Source of the DNA: Kangiella koreensis DSM 16069
Lineage (GTDB): Bacteria; Pseudomonadota; Gammaproteobacteria; Enterobacterales; Kangiellaceae
DNA: 64,000 nt
Direction of reading: 5' to 3'
NCBI RefSeq assembly: GCF_000024085.1
Contig: NC_013166.1
Location: 124,001-188,000 of the forward strand
Shown: positions 50,631-58,229 of the stretch, in pieces
How the letters are laid out: each line of letters opens with the position of its first letter
Position numbering within the stretch: position 1 is the first letter of the stretch
Notes under the pieces: generated by a model
Databases searched by the model: none
What the model was told of the DNA's origin: nothing
What the model saw: only the letters and a program-made list of their open reading frames with translations
Translations under genes and position numbers: made by a program

Positions 50631-51299
50631 CTACCCCAACACTCCCTGTATATACTTCCCCAATGCCTGGATTTCTTCTAAACACACCGCGTGTGGCATT
50701 GGGTAGTCGCTCCATTGTACCTTAAAGCCATTTTCTTCAAGCACTTTGGCGCTGTATTGACCGCGTTGGATTGGGACAACAGGGTCTTGCTGGCCGTGAG
50801 CCATGAAGATAGGTGTATTAAGGTTGGTGTCAGATTTTTCGTCAGCAAGTTTGTCGGGTACGGTCAGGTAGGTTGAGAGGGCGACAATTCCTGCCAGCTT
50901 TTTGTCCAGGCGAGTTGCCAGATGTAAAGCTATGGCTCCTCCTTGTGAGAATCCAGCGAGGATAATTTTGTCGGCTGGAATGCCCTGTTCTATTTCGTGC
51001 AGTATCAGTTGTTCTACCTGCTCGGCAGATTGTCGAACGCCAGCTTCATCTTCTCGTTGAGACAGATCAGCATTGCGAATGTCATACCAGGCGCGCATTT
51101 GGTAGCCACCATTGATGGTGACCGGAATGACTGGCGCATGCGGGAAGATGAACTTTACTCCCAGCTCGGCAGGGACTTTAAGCTCCGGCACGATCGGCTC
51201 GAAGTCATGGCCATCGGCGCCTAAGCCGTGTAGCCAGATGATGGTAGCTTTGTGTTCAGCAGCAGGTTCAACAGTGACGCAAGGAAGTAATTCAGACAT
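50631..51299 (-). CDS. Carboxylesterase/phospholipase-type alpha/beta hydrolase
   Basis: This 222-residue protein is of the acyl-protein-thioesterase/EstB group. It has the oxyanion region WLHGLGADGHDF, the nucleophile in AGFSQGGAIALH (Ser about 118), the Asp in MAHGQQDPVVP (about 171) and the His in YPMPHAVC (about 203). No signal peptide is present. It hydrolyses short esters; the physiological substrate is unknown. It lies between the EAL gene (converging) and cyaY. Confidence 0.88.
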   Translation of the reverse strand: MSELLPCVTVEPAAEHKATIIWLHGLGADGHDFEPIVPELKVPAELGVKFIFPHAPVIPVTINGGYQMRAWYDIRNADLSQREDEAGVRQSAEQVEQLILHEIEQGIPADKIILAGFSQGGAIALHLATRLDKKLAGIVALSTYLTVPDKLADEKSDTNLNTPIFMAHGQQDPVVPIQRGQYSAKVLEENGFKVQWSDYPMPHAVCLEEIQALGKYIQGVLG

Positions 51300-51345
51300 A
51301 AATGTAAGCTTATGGTTATAAAGTAGTGGTTATAAAAGGTACGGG

Positions 51346-51663
51346 TTATAAAGTAAAAGACACTGACTCGCCGGATTGTTGTGTCATAACGCGAGATAAT
51401 AATTGCTCTAGCGGTTCCTTGTCTTTGTCAGTAATCCATTGGTCATGTACCCAATCCAGATGGTAGCCACCGTCTTTCGCTGCCAACCATAGTTGTTTCA
51501 CTGGGGTTTGGCGATTAATGATGATTTTGCTGCCATTCTCAAGCGTGATGGTCAAAATGCCACCGCTGGTTTCGTAGTCGATATCAAGGTCCAACTCATC
51601 CAGCGCTTCTTCGATGGAGATGAGGGTGTCATCAACTTGCTGATTGAATTCTGATTCAGTCAT
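51346..51663 (-). CDS. cyaY: Frataxin-like protein CyaY
   Basis: This 105-residue protein has the frataxin pattern: an acidic first helix (FNQQVDDTLISIEEALDELDLDIDYE), a GGILTITLENGSKIIINRQTPVKQLWLA beta sheet, and GGYHLDWVHDQWITDK. CyaY binds iron and regulates iron-sulfur cluster assembly with IscS. It is divergent from lptM, as cyaY is from yifL-dapF in other gammaproteobacteria. Confidence 0.95.
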   Translation of the reverse strand: MTESEFNQQVDDTLISIEEALDELDLDIDYETSGGILTITLENGSKIIINRQTPVKQLWLAAKDGGYHLDWVHDQWITDKDKEPLEQLLSRVMTQQSGESVSFTL

Positions 51664-51840
51664 AGTGATTCCTGGTAATCTTAGTGATTAATGCTGCCAC
51701 ATTGTGCCAGATTGCTGGCGTAGGGTTAAGTTAAAAAAGCATAGTGAGCCTGATTTTATGGGCGATGCAAACTTGCAGGAAACGGCAAGCTGTAGGAAGA
51801 TAGGGCTAATTCTCAAATTGATGAAAATACTCAACACACA

Positions 51841-52083
51841 ATGTGTAAAAAACGAATTGGACAGCTATTAGGACTGTCGTTGCTGGCCTTGGTGCTCAAT
51901 GCCTGTGGCCAAAAAGGTGATTTGTTCTTGCCTGAGAGCGAAGAAGCAGAGAAAGCTGCTGCTGAGGAAAAAGCTCCTGAGAAAGAAATGCCTGATGAGC
52001 GTGACCCAAAAGACGGGCCAATCATGGAAAAGGAAAAGCCAGCTGAGCAAGAGAGCGCTGAGCCGCAAGGTGACCAGCCATGA
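51841..52083 (+). CDS. lptM: LPS-assembly lipoprotein LptM (YifL-like)
   Basis: This 80-residue lipoprotein has a signal peptide with lipobox LNAC (Cys21) followed by GQKGDLFLPE, the LptM hallmark (GQKGPLYLP), and a long acidic Glu/Lys-rich tail. LptM assists oxidative maturation of LptD in the outer membrane. The stop overlaps the dapF start by 4 bases. The lysA gene that often lies between lptM and dapF is absent here. Confidence 0.85.
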   Translation: MCKKRIGQLLGLSLLALVLNACGQKGDLFLPESEEAEKAAAEEKAPEKEMPDERDPKDGPIMEKEKPAEQESAEPQGDQP

Positions 52084-52910
52084 TTATGCCGTTCAGCAAA
52101 ATGCAGGGTCTGGGCAATGATTTCGTGGTGGTGGATGCGATTTCTCAGCCGGTTTATTTGAATCAGGGGCAAATCGCTAAACTGGCTCATCGAAATTTTG
52201 GTATTGGTTTTGATCAGCTACTGATTGTAGAAGCTCCGCAACATCCTGAATCGGATTTCCATTTTCGGATTTTCAATGCGGATGGCAGCGAAGCAGGACA
52301 TTGTGGCAATGGTGCGCGAGCAGTAGCTAAATATGTCAGGCAGAAAGGTTTGACCTGGAAAAGACAGTTACGTCTTTCGACCAATACAGCGACCATGCAA
52401 GCGACTTTGGAAGATAATGGCCTAGTGACTATCGACATGGGTAAGCCGAGACTGGAACCAGCTCAGATTCCGTTGCGCTTTGCAGAAAAGCAAACGCTGT
52501 ATTCAATTGATGCGGGCGGCATTAGTTATAAAGTCGGTGCGGTTTCGATGGGTAACCCACATTGCGTACTTAAAGTAGATAATGTGGAGAAGGCACCAGT
52601 ACAAACCGTTGGCCCCATGTTGAGTCAGCATAAGTATTTTCCGTCACAAGCTAACGCAGGCTTTATGCAAATAGTGGATCGCCAGAATATTAAACTTAGA
52701 GTCTATGAGCGTGGCGTGGGTGAAACTTTAGCCTGTGGTACTGGGGCATGCGCAGCGGTGGTGGTTGCTCGCTTGCAAGGCTTGACCGACGATAAGGTCA
52801 AAGTGATGCTGCCAGGTGGAAGCCTATGGATTACCTGGCAAGGCGAAGGCTCAAGGGTATTCATGAGCGGACCAGCCAAAGTGGTATTCGAAGGCCAGGT
52901 TGAGATTTAA
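52080..52910 (+). CDS. dapF: Diaminopimelate epimerase
   Basis: DapF interconverts LL- and meso-diaminopimelate for lysine and peptidoglycan. This 276-residue protein has KMQGLGNDFVVVDA, the first catalytic cysteine in GSEAGHCGNGARA (about residue 75), MGNPHCVL, and the second cysteine in ERGVGETLACGTGACA (about 220). It overlaps lptM by 4 bases; the Met at 52086 is an alternative start. The DUF484-xerC-yigB genes follow in the usual order. Confidence 0.96.
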   Translation: MIMPFSKMQGLGNDFVVVDAISQPVYLNQGQIAKLAHRNFGIGFDQLLIVEAPQHPESDFHFRIFNADGSEAGHCGNGARAVAKYVRQKGLTWKRQLRLSTNTATMQATLEDNGLVTIDMGKPRLEPAQIPLRFAEKQTLYSIDAGGISYKVGAVSMGNPHCVLKVDNVEKAPVQTVGPMLSQHKYFPSQANAGFMQIVDRQNIKLRVYERGVGETLACGTGACAAVVVARLQGLTDDKVKVMLPGGSLWITWQGEGSRVFMSGPAKVVFEGQVEI

Positions 52911-52995
52911 TAATAATAAAGCGTTAGTTGGGAATGGTTTTAGGATCGTTTTCTATTAAAGATCCATTAACGGAATATCTTTTCGGGGAAGTAAA

Positions 52996-53673
52996 ATGAC
53001 AGAAGGTAATTCAGCAGAAGATCGGTTGAAAAGGGAACAGGAAATTGCTCTCTATTTGGAGCAGCATCCTGAGTTCTTTGAAAACCATCAAGACTTATTA
53101 GACAAACTGAGATTACAGCACAAAGTGTATGGCTCAGTTTCGTTAGTGGAACGACAAATTTTAGGCTTACGAAACAAAGCCGAGAAATTGCAAACGCAAC
53201 TCAACACATTAATTGATAATGCACACAGCAACGGCGATTTATTGAATAAATGTGCAGAGTTGTTTGTAGCAATGATATCGTCACATTCAACGCAAGAAAT
53301 GATCGACCGATTACTGGAACACTTACGCGATAACTTTGAACTTGATAATGTTCAATTGTGGTTGTTTGATGACTCTGGAACTTTACATCATGTGAATTAC
53401 AGTGATATCCAAATGATTCGCCAATTAACCGATCAACATTTTATTCAAAATGATCCCATTTGTGGGCGTGTGACTGAAAGTATTTCACAACTGTTCGGTG
53501 GTGATCATGAATTGGAATCCTATTCAATTATTCCACTGGGTGAAAACTCCCGTGTGGGTATTATTGCTCTGGGCAGTAAGGATGTGGATTTATTTACCGC
53601 TGATATGGGTACATTGTTTCTACGCTTGATTGGCGATGTGACTGAAGCGTGTCTGGATAAACAGGAGAGTTAA
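52996..53673 (+). CDS. DUF484 family protein (YigA-like)
   Basis: This 225-residue protein has the DUF484 pattern: EIALYLEQHPEFFENHQDLLDKLRLQHKVYGSVSLVERQILGLRNKAEKLQTQLNTLI, then a GAF-like domain ending in SRVGIIALGSKD..LFTADMGTLFLRLIGDV. The function is unknown. It lies in the conserved dapF-DUF484-xerC-yigB order, 85 bases after dapF and 16 bases before xerC. Confidence 0.9.
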   Translation: MTEGNSAEDRLKREQEIALYLEQHPEFFENHQDLLDKLRLQHKVYGSVSLVERQILGLRNKAEKLQTQLNTLIDNAHSNGDLLNKCAELFVAMISSHSTQEMIDRLLEHLRDNFELDNVQLWLFDDSGTLHHVNYSDIQMIRQLTDQHFIQNDPICGRVTESISQLFGGDHELESYSIIPLGENSRVGIIALGSKDVDLFTADMGTLFLRLIGDVTEACLDKQES

Positions 53674-53689
53674 TTTTTAACTACTGACC

Positions 53690-54589
53690 ATGGAATCTGA
53701 TATTCAACGCTATCTAAACAGACTGTTGCATGAAAAGCGCTATTCAGAACACACGGTCAATAATTACAGACGTCAGTTAGAAAGATTATTAGCCTTTTGT
53801 CATGATGCTGGTTACAGCAACTGGCAACAAATCACCACACAAGATATTCGGATGCTCATTGCTAAACGACATCGGCAAGGAGCATCGCCTTCCAGTAGCG
53901 CACTCCAGTTATCGGCAATGCGCCGTTTCTTAGAGTTCCTATTAAGCGAAAAGAAAATAACAGTTAATCCTGCAGTGGGTGTTCGTGGGCCAAAAAAGGC
54001 AAAGCGTTTACCGAAAAATATCGATGTGGATAGTCTCAATCACTTCCTCGATCAAATGCCGGAAGATGAGCCAATTGAAGTTCGTGACAAAGCCATGATG
54101 GAATTATTGTATTCATCCGGTATCCGTCTTGCAGAGCTAAGCGCCATGGACATAGATGACTTGAGTTTTTCGGATCAAAGCTTACGCGTGCTCGGCAAGG
54201 GTAATAAAGTTCGTGAAGTCCCGTTCGGTAACAGTTCAAAGAAAGTATTGAGCCTGTGGTTAAAAGAGCGAAATAATTTTGCTAAGAACAGTGATGAAAA
54301 AGCATTGTTCTTAAGCCAACAAGGCAACCGACTGACCAATCGCGCCATTCAACAAAGACTGGCGCATTGGGGCAAAAAGCTTGGATTAAACGATCGACTG
54401 CACCCACACAAGCTCAGACACTCCTGCGCAACCCATGTTTTAGAATCTTCGAGTGATTTGCGTGCGGTACAAGAGTTACTTGGCCACGCCAGTATCTCAA
54501 CCACACAAATCTATACTCATCTCGATTTTCAGCATCTAGCAAAAACCTATGATGCGGCACACCCAAGAGCCAGGAAAAAGAAAGAATAG
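53690..54589 (+). CDS. xerC: Site-specific tyrosine recombinase XerC
   Basis: XerC resolves chromosome dimers with XerD at dif. This 299-residue protein has a SAM-like core-binding domain (IQRYLNRLLHEKRYSEHTVNNYRRQLERLL) and a catalytic domain with Arg in SSGIRLAELSAMD (about 146), His and Arg in HPHKLRHSCATHVLE (about 240-243), His in LLGHASISTTQIYTHL (about 266) and Tyr (about 275). The length equals E. coli XerC (298) and the neighbours are those of xerC. Confidence 0.95.
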   Translation: MESDIQRYLNRLLHEKRYSEHTVNNYRRQLERLLAFCHDAGYSNWQQITTQDIRMLIAKRHRQGASPSSSALQLSAMRRFLEFLLSEKKITVNPAVGVRGPKKAKRLPKNIDVDSLNHFLDQMPEDEPIEVRDKAMMELLYSSGIRLAELSAMDIDDLSFSDQSLRVLGKGNKVREVPFGNSSKKVLSLWLKERNNFAKNSDEKALFLSQQGNRLTNRAIQQRLAHWGKKLGLNDRLHPHKLRHSCATHVLESSSDLRAVQELLGHASISTTQIYTHLDFQHLAKTYDAAHPRARKKKE

Positions 54590-54592
54590 AAT

Positions 54593-55258
54593 ATGACCGA
54601 GAAACTCCGTGAAATCGATTGGCAAAAAGTCAAAGTCATCAGTTTTGATCTGGATGATACCCTGTGGGATAACCAGGGAGTTATAGAAAAGTGCGAGCAA
54701 GACCTGCTAGATTTTCTGGCAAAAGAACATCCGCCCATAGGCAAGCAATTTAACGTTGAGGCTATGCAGGCAATCTCAAAAAAACTATTAGAAGAAGATC
54801 GTCCTGAACTCGATAACATGACACTGCTGCGTAAAGAAATGATCCACCAAATGCTGGAACAAACCGGTGGTGATTTAGCACTAATTAATCCAGCCTTTGC
54901 GGTTTTCTATGGCTGCCGAAGTAACATCAAAATCCCACAACTTACTCATGATCTATTGTCTGCACTAAAATCGAAATACAGCCTGTTCGCCACTAGCAAC
55001 GGCAACTCAAATTTAAGCGCCTTAGGATTGATGGATTATTTTGAACAACATTTTATTGCAGGTATTCATGGTCGCGCCAAACCATCACCAGAAATGCTGC
55101 ATAACATCTGCGAACTCAAAAACATTGAACCCCAACAACTTCTCCATATTGGTGATAGCTACGACACCGACATTAAAAGCAGCATTGCCGCCAATTGTCA
55201 GCACTTAGAAATCCATGTGAAGGATATCGGGAAGTTATATGAGTGGGTGGTGGGTTAA
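54593..55258 (+). CDS. yigB: HAD-family hydrolase (YigB-like)
   Basis: This 221-residue haloacid-dehalogenase-type protein has motif I ISFDLDDTLWDN (nucleophile Asp about 18), motif II in LFATSNGNSN, and motif III/IV in GRAKPSPEMLHN and LLHIGDSYDTDIKSS. YigB dephosphorylates 5-amino-6-ribitylamino-uracil phosphate (riboflavin synthesis) and FMN. The start lies 3 bases after xerC, as in E. coli. Confidence 0.9.
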   Translation: MTEKLREIDWQKVKVISFDLDDTLWDNQGVIEKCEQDLLDFLAKEHPPIGKQFNVEAMQAISKKLLEEDRPELDNMTLLRKEMIHQMLEQTGGDLALINPAFAVFYGCRSNIKIPQLTHDLLSALKSKYSLFATSNGNSNLSALGLMDYFEQHFIAGIHGRAKPSPEMLHNICELKNIEPQQLLHIGDSYDTDIKSSIAANCQHLEIHVKDIGKLYEWVVG

Positions 55259-55393
55259 TCTAACCTTTTTCATATCACAGCTCCGTGAGAACTTCCTCCA
55301 ATAGCTAACCGCGGTCAAAATCGTCTGAAGCGATTTAGAACAGCGCAGTTGACTTTGGGTGAAATACAAAGAAGCATTTAATAGGATTATGTG

Positions 55394-55957
55394 ATGAATA
55401 AAATTATATTGCTATTGCTTGCACTAGGCTTACAAGCTTGTGGACCCTCCATAGATCAAAATTCTTCGTTAGAAAAAGTACTTAAAGTTACTAAGCAGAA
55501 TTTTAAGGATAACGTTGATGAATTTGAGTTTATTAAGAATTATTACTATGACAATAATCACAAATTTATAGGTGAAGAACACTGCATTTATTACTTTGAT
55601 GGAGAGGATGTAAGAGAAGATGAGTACTTTAAATCACTATCTCTACAAGAGCAGAAAGAAATCTTGAACTATGAAGAGATTTGTACAGCTTTATACAATG
55701 CTAAGGTTAATCCCTTAGGTGGAGGTGATCCTAATGGGTTCGTTCTCTTGACGTTTGATACTGTAAAGCAAAATCGGTCTCATTCATTCTCTTATGAGTA
55801 TTATAAGTCACATGTATCAGAATCTTATTTGTGTGAGGAAGATTACTTAGAAAATTTAGGTGAGCGTGGAATGTGTTACTTTGAACTCGATAAAAATTGG
55901 GCTTTAGCACATCGATATATTGTTATTCCACCGAGAACGCCGATTGAAAAAAAATAG
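55394..55957 (+). CDS. Unrecognised lipoprotein
   Basis: This 187-residue protein has a signal peptide with lipobox LQAC (MNKIILLLLALGLQAC), followed by GPSIDQNSS. The rest is acidic and rich in Tyr, Glu and Asn, with several cysteines (EEHCIYYFDGED, YEEICTALY, SYLCEEDYL, RGMCYFELD), and shows no family I know. It is probably anchored to a membrane facing the periplasm. ATG 55394 is preferred to GTG 55391. It looks AT-richer than its neighbours and is flanked by repeat-rich DNA, which suggests acquisition. Confidence 0.65.
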   Translation: MNKIILLLLALGLQACGPSIDQNSSLEKVLKVTKQNFKDNVDEFEFIKNYYYDNNHKFIGEEHCIYYFDGEDVREDEYFKSLSLQEQKEILNYEEICTALYNAKVNPLGGGDPNGFVLLTFDTVKQNRSHSFSYEYYKSHVSESYLCEEDYLENLGERGMCYFELDKNWALAHRYIVIPPRTPIEKK

Positions 55958-56173
55958 TGTAAATGGGCAAATTCCTACAGACTCTGCGTCGTCATCCTCT
56001 ACAAAAGATAGCTTTCAGATTTGCACCAATAACCCCCTTAGATTGAGCTGAGTAGTAGCTAAGACATAGCTATTCAAAACAGGAAGTTTTGAATAGAAAA
56101 TTCGGCTAGGTGACCGAAGGAAATCCCTTTAGGGAGATGGTACGTATTTTACGGTACCCAAGGGGCAGACGCT

Positions 56174-56276
56174 GCGTTAAGTGGCTTGGCGGATACGAAG
56201 AGTGTTTCGCTTGCGAAACCTCAATCTCGGGGCGCGGTTCTTTTTGGTTCTTTTTTTGGCGTTAAGAAAAAGGAAC
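56174..56276 (+). repeat. Dispersed hairpin repeat, copy C
   Basis: It starts with GCGTTAAGTGGCTTGG, contains ACGAAGAG, GGGGCGCGG and TTCTTTTTGGTTC, and ends in a hairpin of TTTTTTT against AAGAAAAA followed by GGAAC. The block order matches copies A and B. Confidence 0.65.
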
Positions 56277-56324
56277 TCGCCGAGTGGCGAAACGATTAAT
56301 TGAGGGAAGAGATAAAGTCACTGG

Positions 56325-56347
56325 ATACCGCGGTCAAGCCGCGGTAT
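56325..56347. repeat. REP-like inverted repeat
   Basis: ATACCGCGG (56325-56333) and CCGCGGTAT (56339-56347) are separated by 5 bases, within a CTGGATACC...GGTATGACG context typical of dispersed intergenic repeats. The segment ACCGCGGTATGAC also occurs at 42441-42453. Confidence 0.55.
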
Positions 56348-56401
56348 GACGAAAATAGGTATTGCAGGAATGGTGCAACACATCACCCAATTACGAAGTA
56401 A

Positions 56402-57355
56402 TTACTCGACTAATCCTCTCATATTCTCTGCCATGCCTTCTATCAATCGAATTTTTGCTTCATGGCTGGCCCAGGCAATGTGGGGTGTGATGTAGGTGTT
56501 GGGGACATCGTCTTGCAGCAGCGGGTTGTCGGTACTGGGTGGTTCGACGGATAAAACGTCGAGGCCGGCACCGCCGAGTTTGCCGCTTTTTAGTGCATCG
56601 GCAAGATGTTGTTCGTTGATTATGGGGCCGCGTGCTGTGTTGATGATAAAGCTGCCGGTTTTCATGAGGTCGATGAAGTCTTTGTTAACTAACTCTTTTG
56701 TTTCTTTAGTCAATGGGCAGTGTATCGAGACGAAGTTAGCTTGTGGTAGTGCATTGTTGAGTGGCACCTGGTTGTCGCGCATGGGTCGGCCGGGAATATT
56801 GGCAATAATAACTCGCATGCCGAATGCTTTAGCTAATTCTTCCACTTTTTGGGCGATATTGCCGTAGCCAATCAGGACTAAAGTTTTGTCGGCCACTTCC
56901 ATGGTTGGGAAATCGGTCAGGGTGAACATGCGGCTTTCTTGCCATGCGCCTTGTCGCGTGAGATTGAAATGGTCATTGGCGCGGGTCGCGAAATTAAGAA
57001 TAAATTGCAGGGTCAGTTGTGCCACGGCAAAGCTTGAATAGTCGGCAACGTTAAAGCATTGGATGCCTTTTTCTTTGGCAGCTTCAAGATCGATATTGTT
57101 CATGCCGGTGGCAGCCAATTGAATGGCTTTCAGGTTGGGCAGCTGATCCATCAATTCACGATCAATAACTACTTTATTGGTGATAATCACTTCAGCATCT
57201 TGGCAGCGCTCAAGTCTTTGCTTGGGGCTGGTAAGGCCATACAGTTTGCATTCGTCGAAGCATTCCACGAGCGGTGACAAATCCACTTTCGCTTTGTGGT
57301 GTTCGCTATCTTGCCATTGGCCCAAGGTATCGGCATCAAGAAAAACTGCGCGCAT
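56402..57355 (-). CDS. D-isomer-specific 2-hydroxyacid dehydrogenase
   Basis: This 317-residue NAD-dependent enzyme resembles glycerate/hydroxypyruvate dehydrogenases. The nucleotide loop is LIGYGNIAQKVEELAKAFGM (GxGxxA/Q rather than the usual GxGxIG). The catalytic Arg lies in NTARGPIINEQHLADALKSG (about residue 235), the Glu in LDVLSVEPP (about 264) and the His in ITPHIAWAS (about 282). It reduces 2-oxo acids to D-2-hydroxy acids. A lipoprotein-like hydratase lies upstream on the same strand. Confidence 0.88.
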   Translation of the reverse strand: MRAVFLDADTLGQWQDSEHHKAKVDLSPLVECFDECKLYGLTSPKQRLERCQDAEVIITNKVVIDRELMDQLPNLKAIQLAATGMNNIDLEAAKEKGIQCFNVADYSSFAVAQLTLQFILNFATRANDHFNLTRQGAWQESRMFTLTDFPTMEVADKTLVLIGYGNIAQKVEELAKAFGMRVIIANIPGRPMRDNQVPLNNALPQANFVSIHCPLTKETKELVNKDFIDLMKTGSFIINTARGPIINEQHLADALKSGKLGGAGLDVLSVEPPSTDNPLLQDDVPNTYITPHIAWASHEAKIRLIEGMAENMRGLVE

Positions 57356-57408
57356 AAATATCGTTCCTGTCTAAAAAATAAAGTATGTAAAAAATCGAAT
57401 ATGCAAAG

Positions 57409-58173
57409 CTATCGAATCGAGAAAGTCAGATGGCCAAGCTTGCCAAAGTCGGCATCATATTGACCGCGCTCGGCTGGAATCATGGGGCCTAATGCGCCAG
57501 TGATCAAGAGGTTGCCTTCACTGACTGGATATCCTGACCGGAGACTGCGATTAATCAGCCAGGCCAATGCCTGCCACTGATCGCCCATGGCATCGCTGGC
57601 TTTTCCTTGAATAACCATCTCGCCATTGCGGGTTAATAGTGTGGAGATTTCATTGATGTTGAGAGAGCTCACATCAATTGGCTTACCGACTAATACTTTA
57701 TTGGAAGCCACATTATTCACAATGAGGCCATGGCCTGTAATGTTGTCCGGGTTCTCGAAGCGTAAGTCCGGCAACTCAATCACGGGTACCACGCTTTTAA
57801 TCATGGCGGGTAATTGTTCCGCGGTAACCAGCTGTGTGATGTTTTGATTAAGGATGAAGCCGATTTCAGTTTCCAGCATTAGGTTAGTGTGGTCGCTAAG
57901 TAGATAGACACTGCGGTCAAAAGCCAATCCTGGCTGAAACAGTGCACCGGCTACCGGTTCGCTAACGCCAAACTTCTTTTGGCCGGCTTCGCTGGTGAGT
58001 CCTGCCTTATAACCAATGATCGGATAGGCAACCCTTTGAACTAATTGATATTGTAGCTGATAGGCTGATTGTAAATCGTCGGCGCCCGGATTCTCGTTTT
58101 GATTGTTACTGGAGACGCATGCGACAACTAATGTCGAGAAAACGAGGCTAATGCTGAGCAATGCTTTTTTCAT
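57409..58173 (-). CDS. 2-keto-4-pentenoate hydratase-like protein with lipoprotein signal
   Basis: This 254-residue protein has a signal peptide with lipobox VVAC (Cys19), then a fold related to MhpD/fumarylacetoacetate hydrolase. YPIIGYKAGLTSE, then PVAGALFQPGLAF, and the candidate metal triad LETEIGF (Glu101, Glu103) with VIELPDL (Glu133) match MhpD in spacing. Related enzymes hydrate 2-oxo-pentenoates in the cytoplasm; an anchored extracytoplasmic form is unusual. It is divergent from uvrD, whose start lies 57 bases upstream. The substrate is unknown. Confidence 0.8.
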   Translation of the reverse strand: MKKALLSISLVFSTLVVACVSSNNQNENPGADDLQSAYQLQYQLVQRVAYPIIGYKAGLTSEAGQKKFGVSEPVAGALFQPGLAFDRSVYLLSDHTNLMLETEIGFILNQNITQLVTAEQLPAMIKSVVPVIELPDLRFENPDNITGHGLIVNNVASNKVLVGKPIDVSSLNINEISTLLTRNGEMVIQGKASDAMGDQWQALAWLINRSLRSGYPVSEGNLLITGALGPMIPAERGQYDADFGKLGHLTFSIR

Positions 58174-58229
58174 GGTGGCTTTTTCCCTACAATAGGCCGA
58201 TTATTTTCAATAGAAGCAAGCATACCCTA

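Larger units (their letters stand above)
55958..56401. other. Repeat-rich gap with copy C of the dispersed repeat
   Basis: No gene was found in these 444 bases. They hold copy C of the dispersed hairpin repeat (56174-56276) and a separate 9-bp inverted repeat, ATACCGCGG with CCGCGGTAT (56325-56347), whose right half also occurs at 42441-42453. The rest is unremarkable intergenic sequence between convergent genes. Its length and repeats resemble the gaps at 6302 and 19632. Confidence 0.6.

Noticed and set aside
51831..52190. Minus-strand frame across lptM and dapF
   Set aside because: It is antisense to the Glu/Lys-rich tail of LptM, giving a Ser/Phe-rich sequence with no family features.
53690..54589. 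Tyrosine recombinase as sign of a mobile element
   Set aside because: Length, motifs and the dapF-DUF484-xerC-yigB neighbourhood identify the housekeeping XerC; no att-like repeats or phage genes are near.
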